Virus record (IMG/VR): IMGVR_UViG_3300045283_000068
Location: 1 to 35,333 of that record
Reading direction: 5' to 3' (one strand)
Origin: a virus
Length of the DNA stretch: 35,333 bases
The notes under the pieces were generated by a model. The model was not told the DNA's origin. It did not search any database and saw only the letters and a list, made by a program, of their open reading frames with translations. Both the position numbers and the translations under genes were made by a program. Positions 15,056 to 22,783 of the stretch are shown here, one piece after another. Positions within the stretch are counted from its first letter, which is position 1; each line of letters starts with the position of its first letter.

Positions 15056-15162
15056 GCGGATTTACTCCGCCTTCTGACGATCACTTGATCGGCTGTTATT
15101 TGAAGAAACGGTGCCATCACATTGGGTGATGATGCTTATCTTCTTTAGCAGCGAGGATCGTC
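15056..15162 (+). promoter_or_regulatory. Structured 5' leader of the capsid transcript
   Basis: Three short perfect stems follow each other: GCGGA/TCCGC (15056-15070), CGATCA/TGATCG (15078-15091) and CATCAC/GTGATG (15115-15131). In addition GACGATC (15076-15082) is complementary to GATCGTC (15156-15162), directly next to the start codon, so it could compete with the second stem and cover the ribosome-binding region. This is the only non-coding stretch over 100 bases in the phage part (128 bases). A regulatory or mRNA-stabilising role is inferred. Confidence 0.4.
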
Positions 15163-15756
15163 ATGTATAATACAAATGCCCCCCTTGGATTGAAGCCTGT
15201 TCGTTACGCTGACGGCTCTCCTTATACTGGAAAAGCAAACAAATACCGCATTGCAAGTGCATACGCCACTGCTATTGGCCAGTGGGATCCTGTAATTCCC
15301 TTGTCAGATGGCACCATTGGTATCGGTGTCGCTGGCTCTCCTTGTTTGGGGGTTTTGGAATATGTTGAATATTTCACCACTGCTGGTGCTTATGTAAAGT
15401 CACAAAACTGGGTTGCTTCCACTGCGGCTAAATCTGGTACTACGATTTACGCCTATGTACATGATGATCCGACCATTGTCTTCGATGTTCAAGAAACTGA
15501 TGGTTCGAGCGGTGCTGGAACGCCTTTAGCTCTTGCTGATTGCAACCTAAACATCAACTTCGTAATTGGTGCTCCTAATGCTCAGGGGCAGTCTACGACC
15601 AGTCTTAACAATACGACTGAGCAGACGACTTCAACTCTCAACCTCAAACTGCTTTCTTTATCTGATTATCCTGGCAACGCGGTTGGTAACTACGCCAATT
15701 GGTTTGTCACTTGGAATAGTCATATTCTGAAATCTGTTGGCACAACTGGAATCTAG
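15163..15756 (+). CDS. Phage structural protein, probable capsid decoration protein
   Basis: This 197-residue protein starts NTNAPLGLKPVRYADGSPYTG, a beginning typical of small head proteins found directly before or after capsid genes in many podoviruses. GQWDPVIPLSDG and GVLEYVEYF (strand-rich) follow, with NLNINFVIGA in the middle. The C-terminal third is rich in Asn, Thr and Ser. No enzyme motif is present. Its place after the strong promoter and just ahead of the major capsid gene suggests high expression and a stabilising role on the shell. A weak GAGG ribosome site is partly within the leader pairing region. Confidence 0.65.
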   Translation: MYNTNAPLGLKPVRYADGSPYTGKANKYRIASAYATAIGQWDPVIPLSDGTIGIGVAGSPCLGVLEYVEYFTTAGAYVKSQNWVASTAAKSGTTIYAYVHDDPTIVFDVQETDGSSGAGTPLALADCNLNINFVIGAPNAQGQSTTSLNNTTEQTTSTLNLKLLSLSDYPGNAVGNYANWFVTWNSHILKSVGTTGI

Positions 15757-15767
15757 GAGATAAACCC

Positions 15768-16679
15768 ATGGCCGTAACTAACAGCGCACTCGTCCAGAAC
15801 TTACTCCGTCCGGGTTTGGCCGATATTCTTATCGCAGCCAGCACAGAGGATGCGGTATCAAAACAGGTTTTCAAAAAGAAAACTTCGGATAAAAACTTTG
15901 AAATCGACGTAGAAGTAGCTTTGCTGCCACTTGGTCGTGAAAAGCCTGAAGGTACGGAAATCTCTTATGAGCAAATGCGTCAGACGTTCACTACGACTTA
16001 TGTGAATCGTTCTTATGGCCTTGGTTTTATAGTTACTCGTGAAGCAATTGACGATAATCTTTACAAAAAAGATTTTCCGATGCAGTCAGAGTCCCTGAAG
16101 AATTCGATGCAGCAATTAGTTGAAGTGAATTGCGCCTCTATTCTTAACAATGCCTTTGATACTAACTATCCGATTGGTGATGGTCAGCCTTTGGTTTCTA
16201 CCGCACATCCTCTTGCAAACGGCACTACGCAGTCAAACGGCGTAACTGTTGCGATTGGTTTAAACGAAGCAGCTACTCAGGATTTCGTTTCTCAAATCAA
16301 GAAAATGCGTGCGGCTTCTGGTTTATTTGATACCGTATCGCCTTTTGGCTACATTGTTCCGACTGAACTTGCGTACAACGCAGATCGTATGATGTCTTCG
16401 ATGTATCGTCCTGCAACAGCAAACAATGATATCGGTGTTATCCCGAACATGAAGCTTCTTCCGAAAGATGCGATTTCTTGGCGCTATCTTACGAGTTCGA
16501 CGGCTTGGTTTATCCAGACGGATGCGCCTCTTGGCTTGACTTTCTTTGATCGTGTGCCGGTTGAATTTGACACGATTGAAGACCAGAGTTTGAAAGCAGT
16601 GAAGGTCACGGCGTATCAGAGATATAGTCCTGGTGTGACTAACTTCCGTAATATTGTTGGTACATCTGGTGTCGCATAA
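15768..16679 (+). CDS. Major capsid protein (Mu gpT/HK97-fold type)
   Basis: This 303-residue protein has the layout of the Mu gpT-like major head subunit. An N-terminal arm (ALVQNLLRPGLADILI) is followed by an extended strand with RQTFTTTYVNRSYGLGFIVTREAIDDNLY, a conserved block at the spine helix of this group. Next is SESLKNSMQQLVEVNCASILNNAF, then the LVSTAHPL strand with GDGQP before it. The A-domain follows with TAWFIQTDAPLGLTFFDRVPVEF and the final YQRYSPGVTNFR. AGGAGA lies 7 bases before the ATG. It is not followed by a protease domain, and no capsid protease gene is seen in the window. It sits after scaffold and decoration genes, as expected for the prohead module. Confidence 0.88.
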   Translation: MAVTNSALVQNLLRPGLADILIAASTEDAVSKQVFKKKTSDKNFEIDVEVALLPLGREKPEGTEISYEQMRQTFTTTYVNRSYGLGFIVTREAIDDNLYKKDFPMQSESLKNSMQQLVEVNCASILNNAFDTNYPIGDGQPLVSTAHPLANGTTQSNGVTVAIGLNEAATQDFVSQIKKMRAASGLFDTVSPFGYIVPTELAYNADRMMSSMYRPATANNDIGVIPNMKLLPKDAISWRYLTSSTAWFIQTDAPLGLTFFDRVPVEFDTIEDQSLKAVKVTAYQRYSPGVTNFRNIVGTSGVA

Positions 16680-16704
16680 GTTTGAAAAATAAGGGAAATT
16701 TCTT

Positions 16705-17394
16705 ATGGTAATGACAAACGTTGGTGCGCCATTAAGAGTAGGTTCAGCAGACGGCAAGGGTAATGCTAAGGGTAATGGGGCTGGTGGTATTGAATCACCA
16801 ATCTATGTTTATCAGATTACGCCGAGCACCGGTACCACTGTTACCATCGCCGCTGCTCAAGCCGTGGCTGGTGCCGCTAATCTTACGATTAATGGCAGTT
16901 TAGCGACTGCTGGTGTTGCTACTTTGGATGTTCCTAGAAATGTTATTGTAATTTCTTCCAGTGGCACTGATAGCACCCAAACAGCTACAGTTTATGGTAC
17001 TGACACTTATGCAATTCCTGTTGTTGAAACCATTACTTTAACAGGAACGACTAGTGCTAAGGGACTAAAGGCTTTCAAAACCGTTACCCGTGTTGCAATG
17101 AGTGCTTCTACTTCTGGTAACATCAGTGCTGGTAGTGGTGATAAATTTGGCGTTCCTTACCGCATTAACAAGCTTGGCTCTATGCAGGCATTCTGGGATG
17201 CGACGTGGAATAGCGGATCTGCTACCACGACTCTTGGCTCTACATCTACCGCTACAGCTACAACTGGTGACGTGCGTGGTACTTATCTTCCAGCAACAGC
17301 TTCTGATGGTGTGCGTACTTTGGCGCTTTGGATTTACGCAGATGATGTTGATACAAACAACGGACTTTATGGCGTTGATCAGTATGGGGGCTAA
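16705..17394 (+). CDS. Beta-rich virion protein, copy 1
   Basis: This 229-residue protein has low Cys and high Ser/Thr/Gly/Ala, typical of virion proteins. After a Gly-rich start come strands reading TVTIAAAQAVAGAANLTING, LDVPRNVIVISSSGTDS (the Pro-Arg-Asn block), ATVYGTDT and VETITLTGT. The next gene has the same order of elements (TTAGAASITLNG, NNPRMTLTGSG, FTITGKD, LTETRVG), so the two are diverged paralogues, probably Ig-like or related beta-sandwich proteins. Such pairs commonly occur between capsid and connector genes in podoviruses. A minor head or head-fibre role is inferred. AAGGG precedes the ATG. Confidence 0.65.
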   Translation: MVMTNVGAPLRVGSADGKGNAKGNGAGGIESPIYVYQITPSTGTTVTIAAAQAVAGAANLTINGSLATAGVATLDVPRNVIVISSSGTDSTQTATVYGTDTYAIPVVETITLTGTTSAKGLKAFKTVTRVAMSASTSGNISAGSGDKFGVPYRINKLGSMQAFWDATWNSGSATTTLGSTSTATATTGDVRGTYLPATASDGVRTLALWIYADDVDTNNGLYGVDQYGG

Positions 17395-17396
17395 CC

Positions 17397-18068
17397 TTGT
17401 CCTACCCAACCGTCTATACATTTGCGAGTGCTAACACCACTTATATTGCGGCTTTACAAACCACTGCTGGGGCTGCGTCAATAACGCTTAATGGCTCTGG
17501 CGTAGACGCTACCTCAACGTATCTGCTTAATAACCCAAGAATGACTCTGACCGGAAGCGGCTTTGACCGCACAGTCTCGCTTACGTCTACAGGAAATTTA
17601 AACAGTATAAACTTTACGATCACAGGTAAAGATATTCGTGGCGCTGCGCTTACTGAAACCAGGGTAGGCCCTAATAATAATACTGTTTATACTACAGCCT
17701 ATTTTTATGAAGTAGATACCATAACGGTTGATGCTGCTGTGGGAACTGCTGTTTCGGTTGGTATTGGTACGACTGGTCGTTCGCAATGGTATAAAATTGA
17801 TTACAACCTTACTCCTGTGAATGTTGGGTTAGGTGTTACGGTATCGGGAACGGATTTGACATGGACTCTGGTTCAGACAATGTACAACGTATCAACTGCC
17901 GAGCCTGCCGCAAATTCGATTATTAATAATTCGGATACCAATCTGGTATCGCAAACAACTAGCAGGCAGGGAAATTATGCCTTTCCAGCCGCTGCTACTC
18001 GTTGTCAGGTTACTGCCAGTACCAGTGGATCTCTTGTGTTTAATATTAACCAAGCGGGACTTGTGTGA
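17397..18068 (+). CDS. Beta-rich virion protein, copy 2
   Basis: This 223-residue paralogue of the preceding gene has the blocks GAASITLNG, LLNNPRMTLTGSG, INFTITGKDIRGAALTETRVGPN and VDTITVDAAVGTAVSVGIG, followed by a second beta domain with a Trp-rich turn (SQWYKIDYN) and ending in FNINQAGLV. The TTG start at 17397 is supported by a GGGGG tract (17386-17390 or nearby) six bases upstream. No ATG start is present near it. The stop overlaps the next gene's GTG (GTGA). It is probably a minor head or connector-associated virion protein. Confidence 0.65.
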   Translation: MSYPTVYTFASANTTYIAALQTTAGAASITLNGSGVDATSTYLLNNPRMTLTGSGFDRTVSLTSTGNLNSINFTITGKDIRGAALTETRVGPNNNTVYTTAYFYEVDTITVDAAVGTAVSVGIGTTGRSQWYKIDYNLTPVNVGLGVTVSGTDLTWTLVQTMYNVSTAEPAANSIINNSDTNLVSQTTSRQGNYAFPAAATRCQVTASTSGSLVFNINQAGLV

Positions 18069-18403
18069 CGCTTACAGTTTATAACACACCAAATTTTCAG
18101 CCATTTGGGACGCTGGTTGTAGCGTCAAATAGTGGTGGCAGCACATCTGGAGTTTTTACCACTTCAAAATCTATTATGGCTGAAAGCTGCATGGTTTATA
18201 ATTCTGGAACATCAACTTCATTTGTTACTTTTGGGGATGGATCGGCCACGGCTTCTGTACCGACCACTGAAACTCAGAACGCAACGCCTGTGGGTGGCGG
18301 TGCTATTATGGTATTAAAGAAAATTAAGAATTATAACTCTGTAGCGGCCATTAATGGTGCTGGTTCTAGCACGGTCTATTTTACTGCTGGGGAGGGTCAA
18401 TAA
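18065..18403 (+). CDS. Small beta-rich phage protein (112 aa)
   Basis: A 112-residue Ser/Thr/Gly-rich protein of short beta strands (GTLVVASNSGG, MVYNSGTSTSFVTFG, GGAIMVLKKI, VYFTAGEG). The GTG start overlaps the preceding TGA. Its TAA overlaps the next ATG (TAATG), and the GGAGGG ribosome site of the next gene lies in its final codons, so these genes are translated as a unit. Small beta proteins of this kind are often head-fibre or decoration proteins of podoviruses. No specific family is recognised. Confidence 0.6.
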   Translation: MTLTVYNTPNFQPFGTLVVASNSGGSTSGVFTTSKSIMAESCMVYNSGTSTSFVTFGDGSATASVPTTETQNATPVGGGAIMVLKKIKNYNSVAAINGAGSSTVYFTAGEGQ

Positions 18404-18999
18404 TGGGTACTCCGCAAGAAGATGTGAAAGATATGGTGGATTTTACTGAGGTAGCTTTGGCTTTTATTGAGGCTGTTAAGAATCCAAAGGCTGTAGAAGC
18501 TTTGAAGGTATCTTTGATTGAATCTGTTTCTATGTCTGCTGCTAAGCAGAAAGAAGCTGAGGATGCTGTATCCTCTATCGCAGAGGCTAATCGTATAATT
18601 GCTCTCGCTGAGAAGAAATTGGCAGATGTAGAAATTGCTAGAGGTTTTGCAAAAAAACAGGCCGAAGACCAAAAAGTGGATATTGATAAATCTCTGAACG
18701 AATTAGAAGGTCAGCGTGCGTCTTTAAAATCTCAAGTTGATGAGCATGTAGTTAAAATGGCTGCTGATAAAGCGGCAATAGACTCTGCACGTAAAGCAAA
18801 TGATGACCGTGCTAAACAATTAGATGACCGGGAAGCTAGTTTGAATGTTCTTGTAAGCAATACTAATGCCGCATCTACCAGACTTTCAGAAAGAGAGGTG
18901 GCTATTGCATCTCGTGAAGTGGCATTGAAAGCAGAGGAAGATAAATTTGAGGCTCGCAAGAAGAAACTGGCCGCTATGGCTTCAGGAGATGATTTATGA
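18403..18999 (+). CDS. Coiled-coil protein, function unknown
   Basis: This 198-residue protein is nearly all helix with strong heptad-like patterns: AEANRIIALAEKKLADVEIA (about 65-84), then LEGQRASLKSQVDEHVVKM and REVAIASREVALKAEEDKFEARK. Cys is absent and Ala, Lys, Glu and Asp dominate. It has GGAGGG six bases before its ATG and ends in ATGA with the next small gene. Likely a virion or assembly protein, for example a head-tail spacer or inner coiled-coil protein. Function not determinable from sequence. Confidence 0.65.
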   Translation: MGTPQEDVKDMVDFTEVALAFIEAVKNPKAVEALKVSLIESVSMSAAKQKEAEDAVSSIAEANRIIALAEKKLADVEIARGFAKKQAEDQKVDIDKSLNELEGQRASLKSQVDEHVVKMAADKAAIDSARKANDDRAKQLDDREASLNVLVSNTNAASTRLSEREVAIASREVALKAEEDKFEARKKKLAAMASGDDL

Positions 19000-19130
19000 A
19001 CAGGATTCCTCTTGCCGTTACTGAAAAGAGAATCAATAAGCCACCTATTGATGCCGAGCAATATAGGGTCGATGCTCCCGGCTCTAGCAATGGTGAAAAT
19101 CGTCCTCCTAAAGATATAGCAAAGAAGTAG
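18996..19130 (+). CDS. Small hypothetical protein (44 aa)
   Basis: A short frame from ATG at 18996 (ATGA overlap with the coiled-coil gene) to TAG at 19128-19130. The product is Pro-rich and disordered: residues 14-40 have NKPPIDAEQYRVDAPG and NRPPKDIAKK. There is a purine-rich GGAG about 10 bases before it in the coding tail of the upstream gene. The next gene starts 9 bases after its stop, leaving no room for a different gene. It is likely a translated peptide, but no family is recognised. Confidence 0.5.
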   Translation: MNRIPLAVTEKRINKPPIDAEQYRVDAPGSSNGENRPPKDIAKK

Positions 19131-19139
19131 GGGTATGAA

Positions 19140-20189
19140 GTGGCTGTTAGCAACTCTTTCGTTTTCAACCCATCGCTCGATGACATAATCACCGACGCCT
19201 ATGAGCGTTGCGGAATAGAGCCTTCTGATATTTCATCCCAACATTGGACTTCGGCACTCTATTCGTTGAATGGGGTGATGATTGAATTCACCAATATGCA
19301 GCTTAATCTCTGGGAGGTTGATCCAAGTATTTTGTCGCTTACGGAAGGTGTAAGGACATACCAACTCCCTGCTGGCACTGTAGACGTTCTAGAGGCGTAT
19401 CGCCGTTCTTTTGACCGTGCCCTTGGCGGAACCCCAACTTCAAGCGCTGGCGGTACTGCTGCTAACGCTTTTGACGATAATTTAGACACTTCATGTATCC
19501 AAACATCTGCCAATGGGAATATTTCATACGATTATGGTGCTAGTAATCCAACTGTCATTACGATGGTGGGATATATTGCAACTTCTGCGGCTACGCTAAC
19601 TCTTACGTATGCAGCTTCTAATGATGGTTCAAATTGGATTACATTAGTAAGTAATATTTCACAATCTTATCCTGCTGGAATCCCTGTGTGGAATATTGTC
19701 CCTGCACCTGGGTCGTATAGATATTATCGTGTCAGTGAATCGGGTGGTGCTACCCTTAGCTGCGTAGAACTGTATTTTGCCAATAATGAGAAAGACTACC
19801 CATTGGGGCGCTTTAGTCGTCAAGATTATGATGGTATTACCAATAAATCGACTTCCGGCATCCCAGTTTCTTTCTATATTGATAGAGCAATTAATCCTTT
19901 AATGAATGTCTATCTCACGCCTGACAGCACATTCACAATGATAAAATATAACCGCATCAGGCAGCTAAATACTGTGTCTGGAGCCAATCAGACCCTTGAT
20001 TCTCCATTTCGGTTTATTGAAGCCATGACAGCGGTTTTAGCGTCAAAATTGGCTGTAAAACGTGCTCCAGATAGGCTGATGATGCTTAAGGGAGAGGCTT
20101 CTGCATCTGTTACCCTTGCTCAAACTGAGGATAGGGAGCGCGTAAAAGCTTCGTTTATGCCTGATTTATCGGGGTATCGCATATCATGA
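19140..20189 (+). CDS. Head-tail adaptor protein with inserted discoidin-like domain
   Basis: The N-terminal 90 residues (NPSLDDIITDAYERCGI, then LNGVMIEFTNMQLNLWEVD and GVRTYQLPAGTVDVLEAYRR) and the C-terminal 130 residues (YPLGRFSRQDYDGI to TLAQTEDRERVKASFMPDLSGYR) form one adaptor-type protein of podovirus connectors. Residues about 95-216 are a separate insertion with the pattern of F5/8-type C (discoidin, galactose-binding-like) domains: ANAFDDNLDTS, ISYDYG, VGYIATSAATLTLTYAASNDG and RYYRVSESGGATLSCVELYF. Such domains bind carbohydrate or other ligands. The 349-residue length is explained by this insert. The GTG start is supported by AGGGG six bases upstream. It ends in ATGA with the next gene. 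Together with the second adaptor-like gene at 23756 it builds the connector. Confidence 0.75.
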   Translation: MAVSNSFVFNPSLDDIITDAYERCGIEPSDISSQHWTSALYSLNGVMIEFTNMQLNLWEVDPSILSLTEGVRTYQLPAGTVDVLEAYRRSFDRALGGTPTSSAGGTAANAFDDNLDTSCIQTSANGNISYDYGASNPTVITMVGYIATSAATLTLTYAASNDGSNWITLVSNISQSYPAGIPVWNIVPAPGSYRYYRVSESGGATLSCVELYFANNEKDYPLGRFSRQDYDGITNKSTSGIPVSFYIDRAINPLMNVYLTPDSTFTMIKYNRIRQLNTVSGANQTLDSPFRFIEAMTAVLASKLAVKRAPDRLMMLKGEASASVTLAQTEDRERVKASFMPDLSGYRIS

Positions 20190-20587
20190 GATACATTCGC
20201 TCAAAACGCTATAAGACAAATCGCAAGAATCCTACGGGTTTAGCAGTATGTGATTTTTGCGGCTTTAATGTCAATGGCGGAAGTCTGCACAAATATTTTC
20301 AGTATTCAGGTGCGCCAATGCCTGATTATTCCATACCCAATCTATATATCGTCCGTGGTGATGTGATGGGTGATGGTATGTTGAAATGGAATGGTTTTAT
20401 GGTTTGTTCGCATTGTAATGATGTTCAGAACCCCCAAAGTATGTATGTGGCTCCAAAAGCGGATCCCTTTCCGGCTGATGGTAATAGGCCGCAGCCATCT
20501 TTGGTGCCACAGGTAAACAGGATTATGTCTACGGATAATAATATTCCATTTATTACGGATGATGAAGAAAACACGTTTCAGGTTTAG
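20186..20587 (+). CDS. Zinc-ribbon phage protein
   Basis: This 133-residue protein has two CxxC pairs, CDFC (22-25) and CSHC (74-77), that can hold one zinc ion. The basic N-terminus RSKRYKTNRKNP precedes the first pair. The C-terminal half is Pro-rich and includes DPFPADGNRPQPS, a familiar pattern of a small phage protein that lies beside connector genes. Its role is unknown. It may be a minor connector or assembly factor. Translation is coupled by ATGA overlap to the adaptor gene. Confidence 0.7.
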   Translation: MRYIRSKRYKTNRKNPTGLAVCDFCGFNVNGGSLHKYFQYSGAPMPDYSIPNLYIVRGDVMGDGMLKWNGFMVCSHCNDVQNPQSMYVAPKADPFPADGNRPQPSLVPQVNRIMSTDNNIPFITDDEENTFQV

Positions 20588-20589
20588 AT

Positions 20590-22140
20590 ATGGTAACGCT
20601 TAATCAAGTCACACCGATTACAATTCCTGATTTGGACGCAGCAACTACGCTGACCGGCAATGAACTTGTGCCAATTTCTCAGGCTAATGAGGCTGTGAAT
20701 GTGGCGGTGAACGCATTACCTCAAGGTATGACTGCTGGTGTTGTGGTTTATGGTAATACTGGTGGTTCTCCTTTCCCTAATTTTCGCACCTTAACAGCCG
20801 GTAGCGGGATAGACATAACTGATGGTGGCGCTCAAAGCAGTTTGACTATTGCCCTATCATCTAGCGGAACTGCCGCGCCTAAAACCGCATCTTACGTAGT
20901 AATTGGCACTGATGCTGGATTGACCAACGAAAGGGTAATAGCGGTTGGTTCCGCACTGACGCTTACGGATGGCGGCGCGAACGGTAATGTTACGATAGGT
21001 ACGTCAGCCTTAAGTGGAGCTGTCACATCGTCTGCGAATAGCTTTGTTACATCATTGTCGGCTGGAATTGATGCACAATTGATAGCTAATGGTTCAGTTA
21101 CCAGCGTAGAATTTCAGTATTTGGATGGCGTCACCTCTAATATACAAACGCAATTGAATGCGAAGGGATCCGGAAGCGTTACAAGCGTTTCTGTAGTAAG
21201 TGTAAATGGAGTTTCTGGGAGCGTAGCAACCGCTACTACTACACCTGCAATTAGTTTAACTCTTGGAGCCATTACGCCTAGCTCTGTTGCAGCTAGTGGC
21301 AGCGTTACTGGTTCTAATCTTTCCGGAACGAATACAGGAGATCAAACTATCACATTGACAGGCGCTGTTACGGGGACAGGCACAAGTACATTGGCAACCA
21401 CGATTGCCACTCCTGGCACGCTCACAGTTGCTTCAACTAATAGCACGGCAACAGCACATACTCACGCCATAACCTCCTCTTCTGCCCCAGGCGCTGCTGC
21501 TTCAATATTAGCCACAGACTCAAGCGGAATTATTGGCAGCACGGGCACTCGAATAACAAAAGGATGGTTTACCGATTTAACAGTTACGAATGCAATATCT
21601 GGTTCCGTAACTGGGAATTCGGGAACCGTCACCACGAATGCAAATCTAAGTGGTGTGATAACTTCATCTGGGAACGTGACTTCCATTACAACTCAGACAG
21701 GCACCGGCACTACTTTTGTAGTGAGTAATTCACCTACCTTGGTAACTCCCACGCTAGGAATAGCCACAGCAACCAGAATAGGTTTGGGACAGGCTGCTGA
21801 TTCCGGTGCTGTCATGGCAGCGACTGGACAATATTTTTCAACTCAAGCGACTTGTACGGTTACTTTAGATTGGAATAACGGAAATGTGCAGTATATCGTT
21901 TTGACCAATGGTGGTCAGACATTCACATTTGCCAATCCTAAAGCGGGCGGTCGTTATGCTCTTATTTTAAAGCAGCCTGCGGCCAGTAGTGCTGGAACTG
22001 TAACATGGCCAGCAACTGTTTTATGGCCTGCCGGTTCTGCGCCAACACTTACAGCTACCAATAGCAAGGTAGATGTCATCACTTTTATTTATGACGGTAC
22101 TAACACGAAATATTACGGCGGAAGTTCATTGAATTATTGA
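20590..22140 (+). CDS. Tail fibre protein 1
   Basis: This 516-residue Ser/Thr/Gly-rich protein has short strand repeats as in phage tail fibres. The N-terminal part has LTGNELVPISQANEAVNVAVNAL (a pattern common in fibre proteins that attach to the virion). The middle has GSGIDITDGGAQSSLTIALS and GTNTGDQTITLTGAVTGTG, then NAISGSVTGNSGTVTTNANL. The C-terminal domain (about 400-516) is Trp/Tyr-containing with TLDWNNGNVQYIVLTNGG and GGRYALILKQP, likely the receptor-facing or trimer-forming head. No chaperone domain is present. It is one of four fibre or adhesin genes in the window. Confidence 0.75.
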   Translation: MVTLNQVTPITIPDLDAATTLTGNELVPISQANEAVNVAVNALPQGMTAGVVVYGNTGGSPFPNFRTLTAGSGIDITDGGAQSSLTIALSSSGTAAPKTASYVVIGTDAGLTNERVIAVGSALTLTDGGANGNVTIGTSALSGAVTSSANSFVTSLSAGIDAQLIANGSVTSVEFQYLDGVTSNIQTQLNAKGSGSVTSVSVVSVNGVSGSVATATTTPAISLTLGAITPSSVAASGSVTGSNLSGTNTGDQTITLTGAVTGTGTSTLATTIATPGTLTVASTNSTATAHTHAITSSSAPGAAASILATDSSGIIGSTGTRITKGWFTDLTVTNAISGSVTGNSGTVTTNANLSGVITSSGNVTSITTQTGTGTTFVVSNSPTLVTPTLGIATATRIGLGQAADSGAVMAATGQYFSTQATCTVTLDWNNGNVQYIVLTNGGQTFTFANPKAGGRYALILKQPAASSAGTVTWPATVLWPAGSAPTLTATNSKVDVITFIYDGTNTKYYGGSSLNY

Positions 22141-22141
22141 T

Positions 22142-22783
22142 ATGGCTCAAACTAAAGTAATTATAATTTACAGTCCAAACCAAAATGTCCGGCGTGCAAC
22201 TATTGTACCGCATGATGATGCTGATATAGAAATTCATGTCAATAATATTACCAAAGGTGAAGCAGTTTTAATTGGCGAAAAACTCGATTATGATACTATC
22301 GGGCCTGATGCTATGCTTTCCGCTTACACCAAACAACAGCCATCAAGTGATCTCTGTGTAGTGGTTGATTCGAATGGGAATGTATGCTGCGGAATAAAAG
22401 CAGACCCGCTTATAGATTCACATCCTGATGGTGAAATCCACCAACATGAAAAGGCTTGTGTTGGATGGAAAAAAATCGCAGATCAATGGATTTCTCCTGA
22501 GCCTGATCCTATAAAAATTCCACCGTTAGATATTACATTTTATCCAGAAACTCTCACAACTGTTGTGCCACGTGATTTATGGAACAGTCTTTGGAGCATT
22601 CAATATAATCATGACAATATAACCATCGGTTGTGAAACTCATACTATAGATGAATGGAATTCCTTCAAAGATTCTCGCATCGCATTAATGGATGTTACTT
22701 CTTTGCAATGGTGGCAACAATACAAGTCATTGGTAATGAGTACGGCTGCTGTGCATCTTTCTAATTGTGGGCTTGTATCATGA
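22142..22783 (+). CDS. Phage protein of unknown function next to tail fibres
   Basis: This 213-residue protein has no family I can name. It starts with a short strand-rich part (KVIIIYSPNQNVRRATIVPH) and has a middle segment with conserved Cys and His (VCCGIKADPLIDSHPDGEIHQHEK). The C-terminal helical part has many Trp (WNSLWSIQYN, LQWWQQY). Flanked by a tail fibre and a glycine-rich protein and joined to the latter by ATGA overlap, it may be a fibre-associated protein or fibre assembly factor. There is no strong ribosome site before its ATG, which lies 2 bases after the fibre stop. Confidence 0.6.
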   Translation: MAQTKVIIIYSPNQNVRRATIVPHDDADIEIHVNNITKGEAVLIGEKLDYDTIGPDAMLSAYTKQQPSSDLCVVVDSNGNVCCGIKADPLIDSHPDGEIHQHEKACVGWKKIADQWISPEPDPIKIPPLDITFYPETLTTVVPRDLWNSLWSIQYNHDNITIGCETHTIDEWNSFKDSRIALMDVTSLQWWQQYKSLVMSTAAVHLSNCGLVS

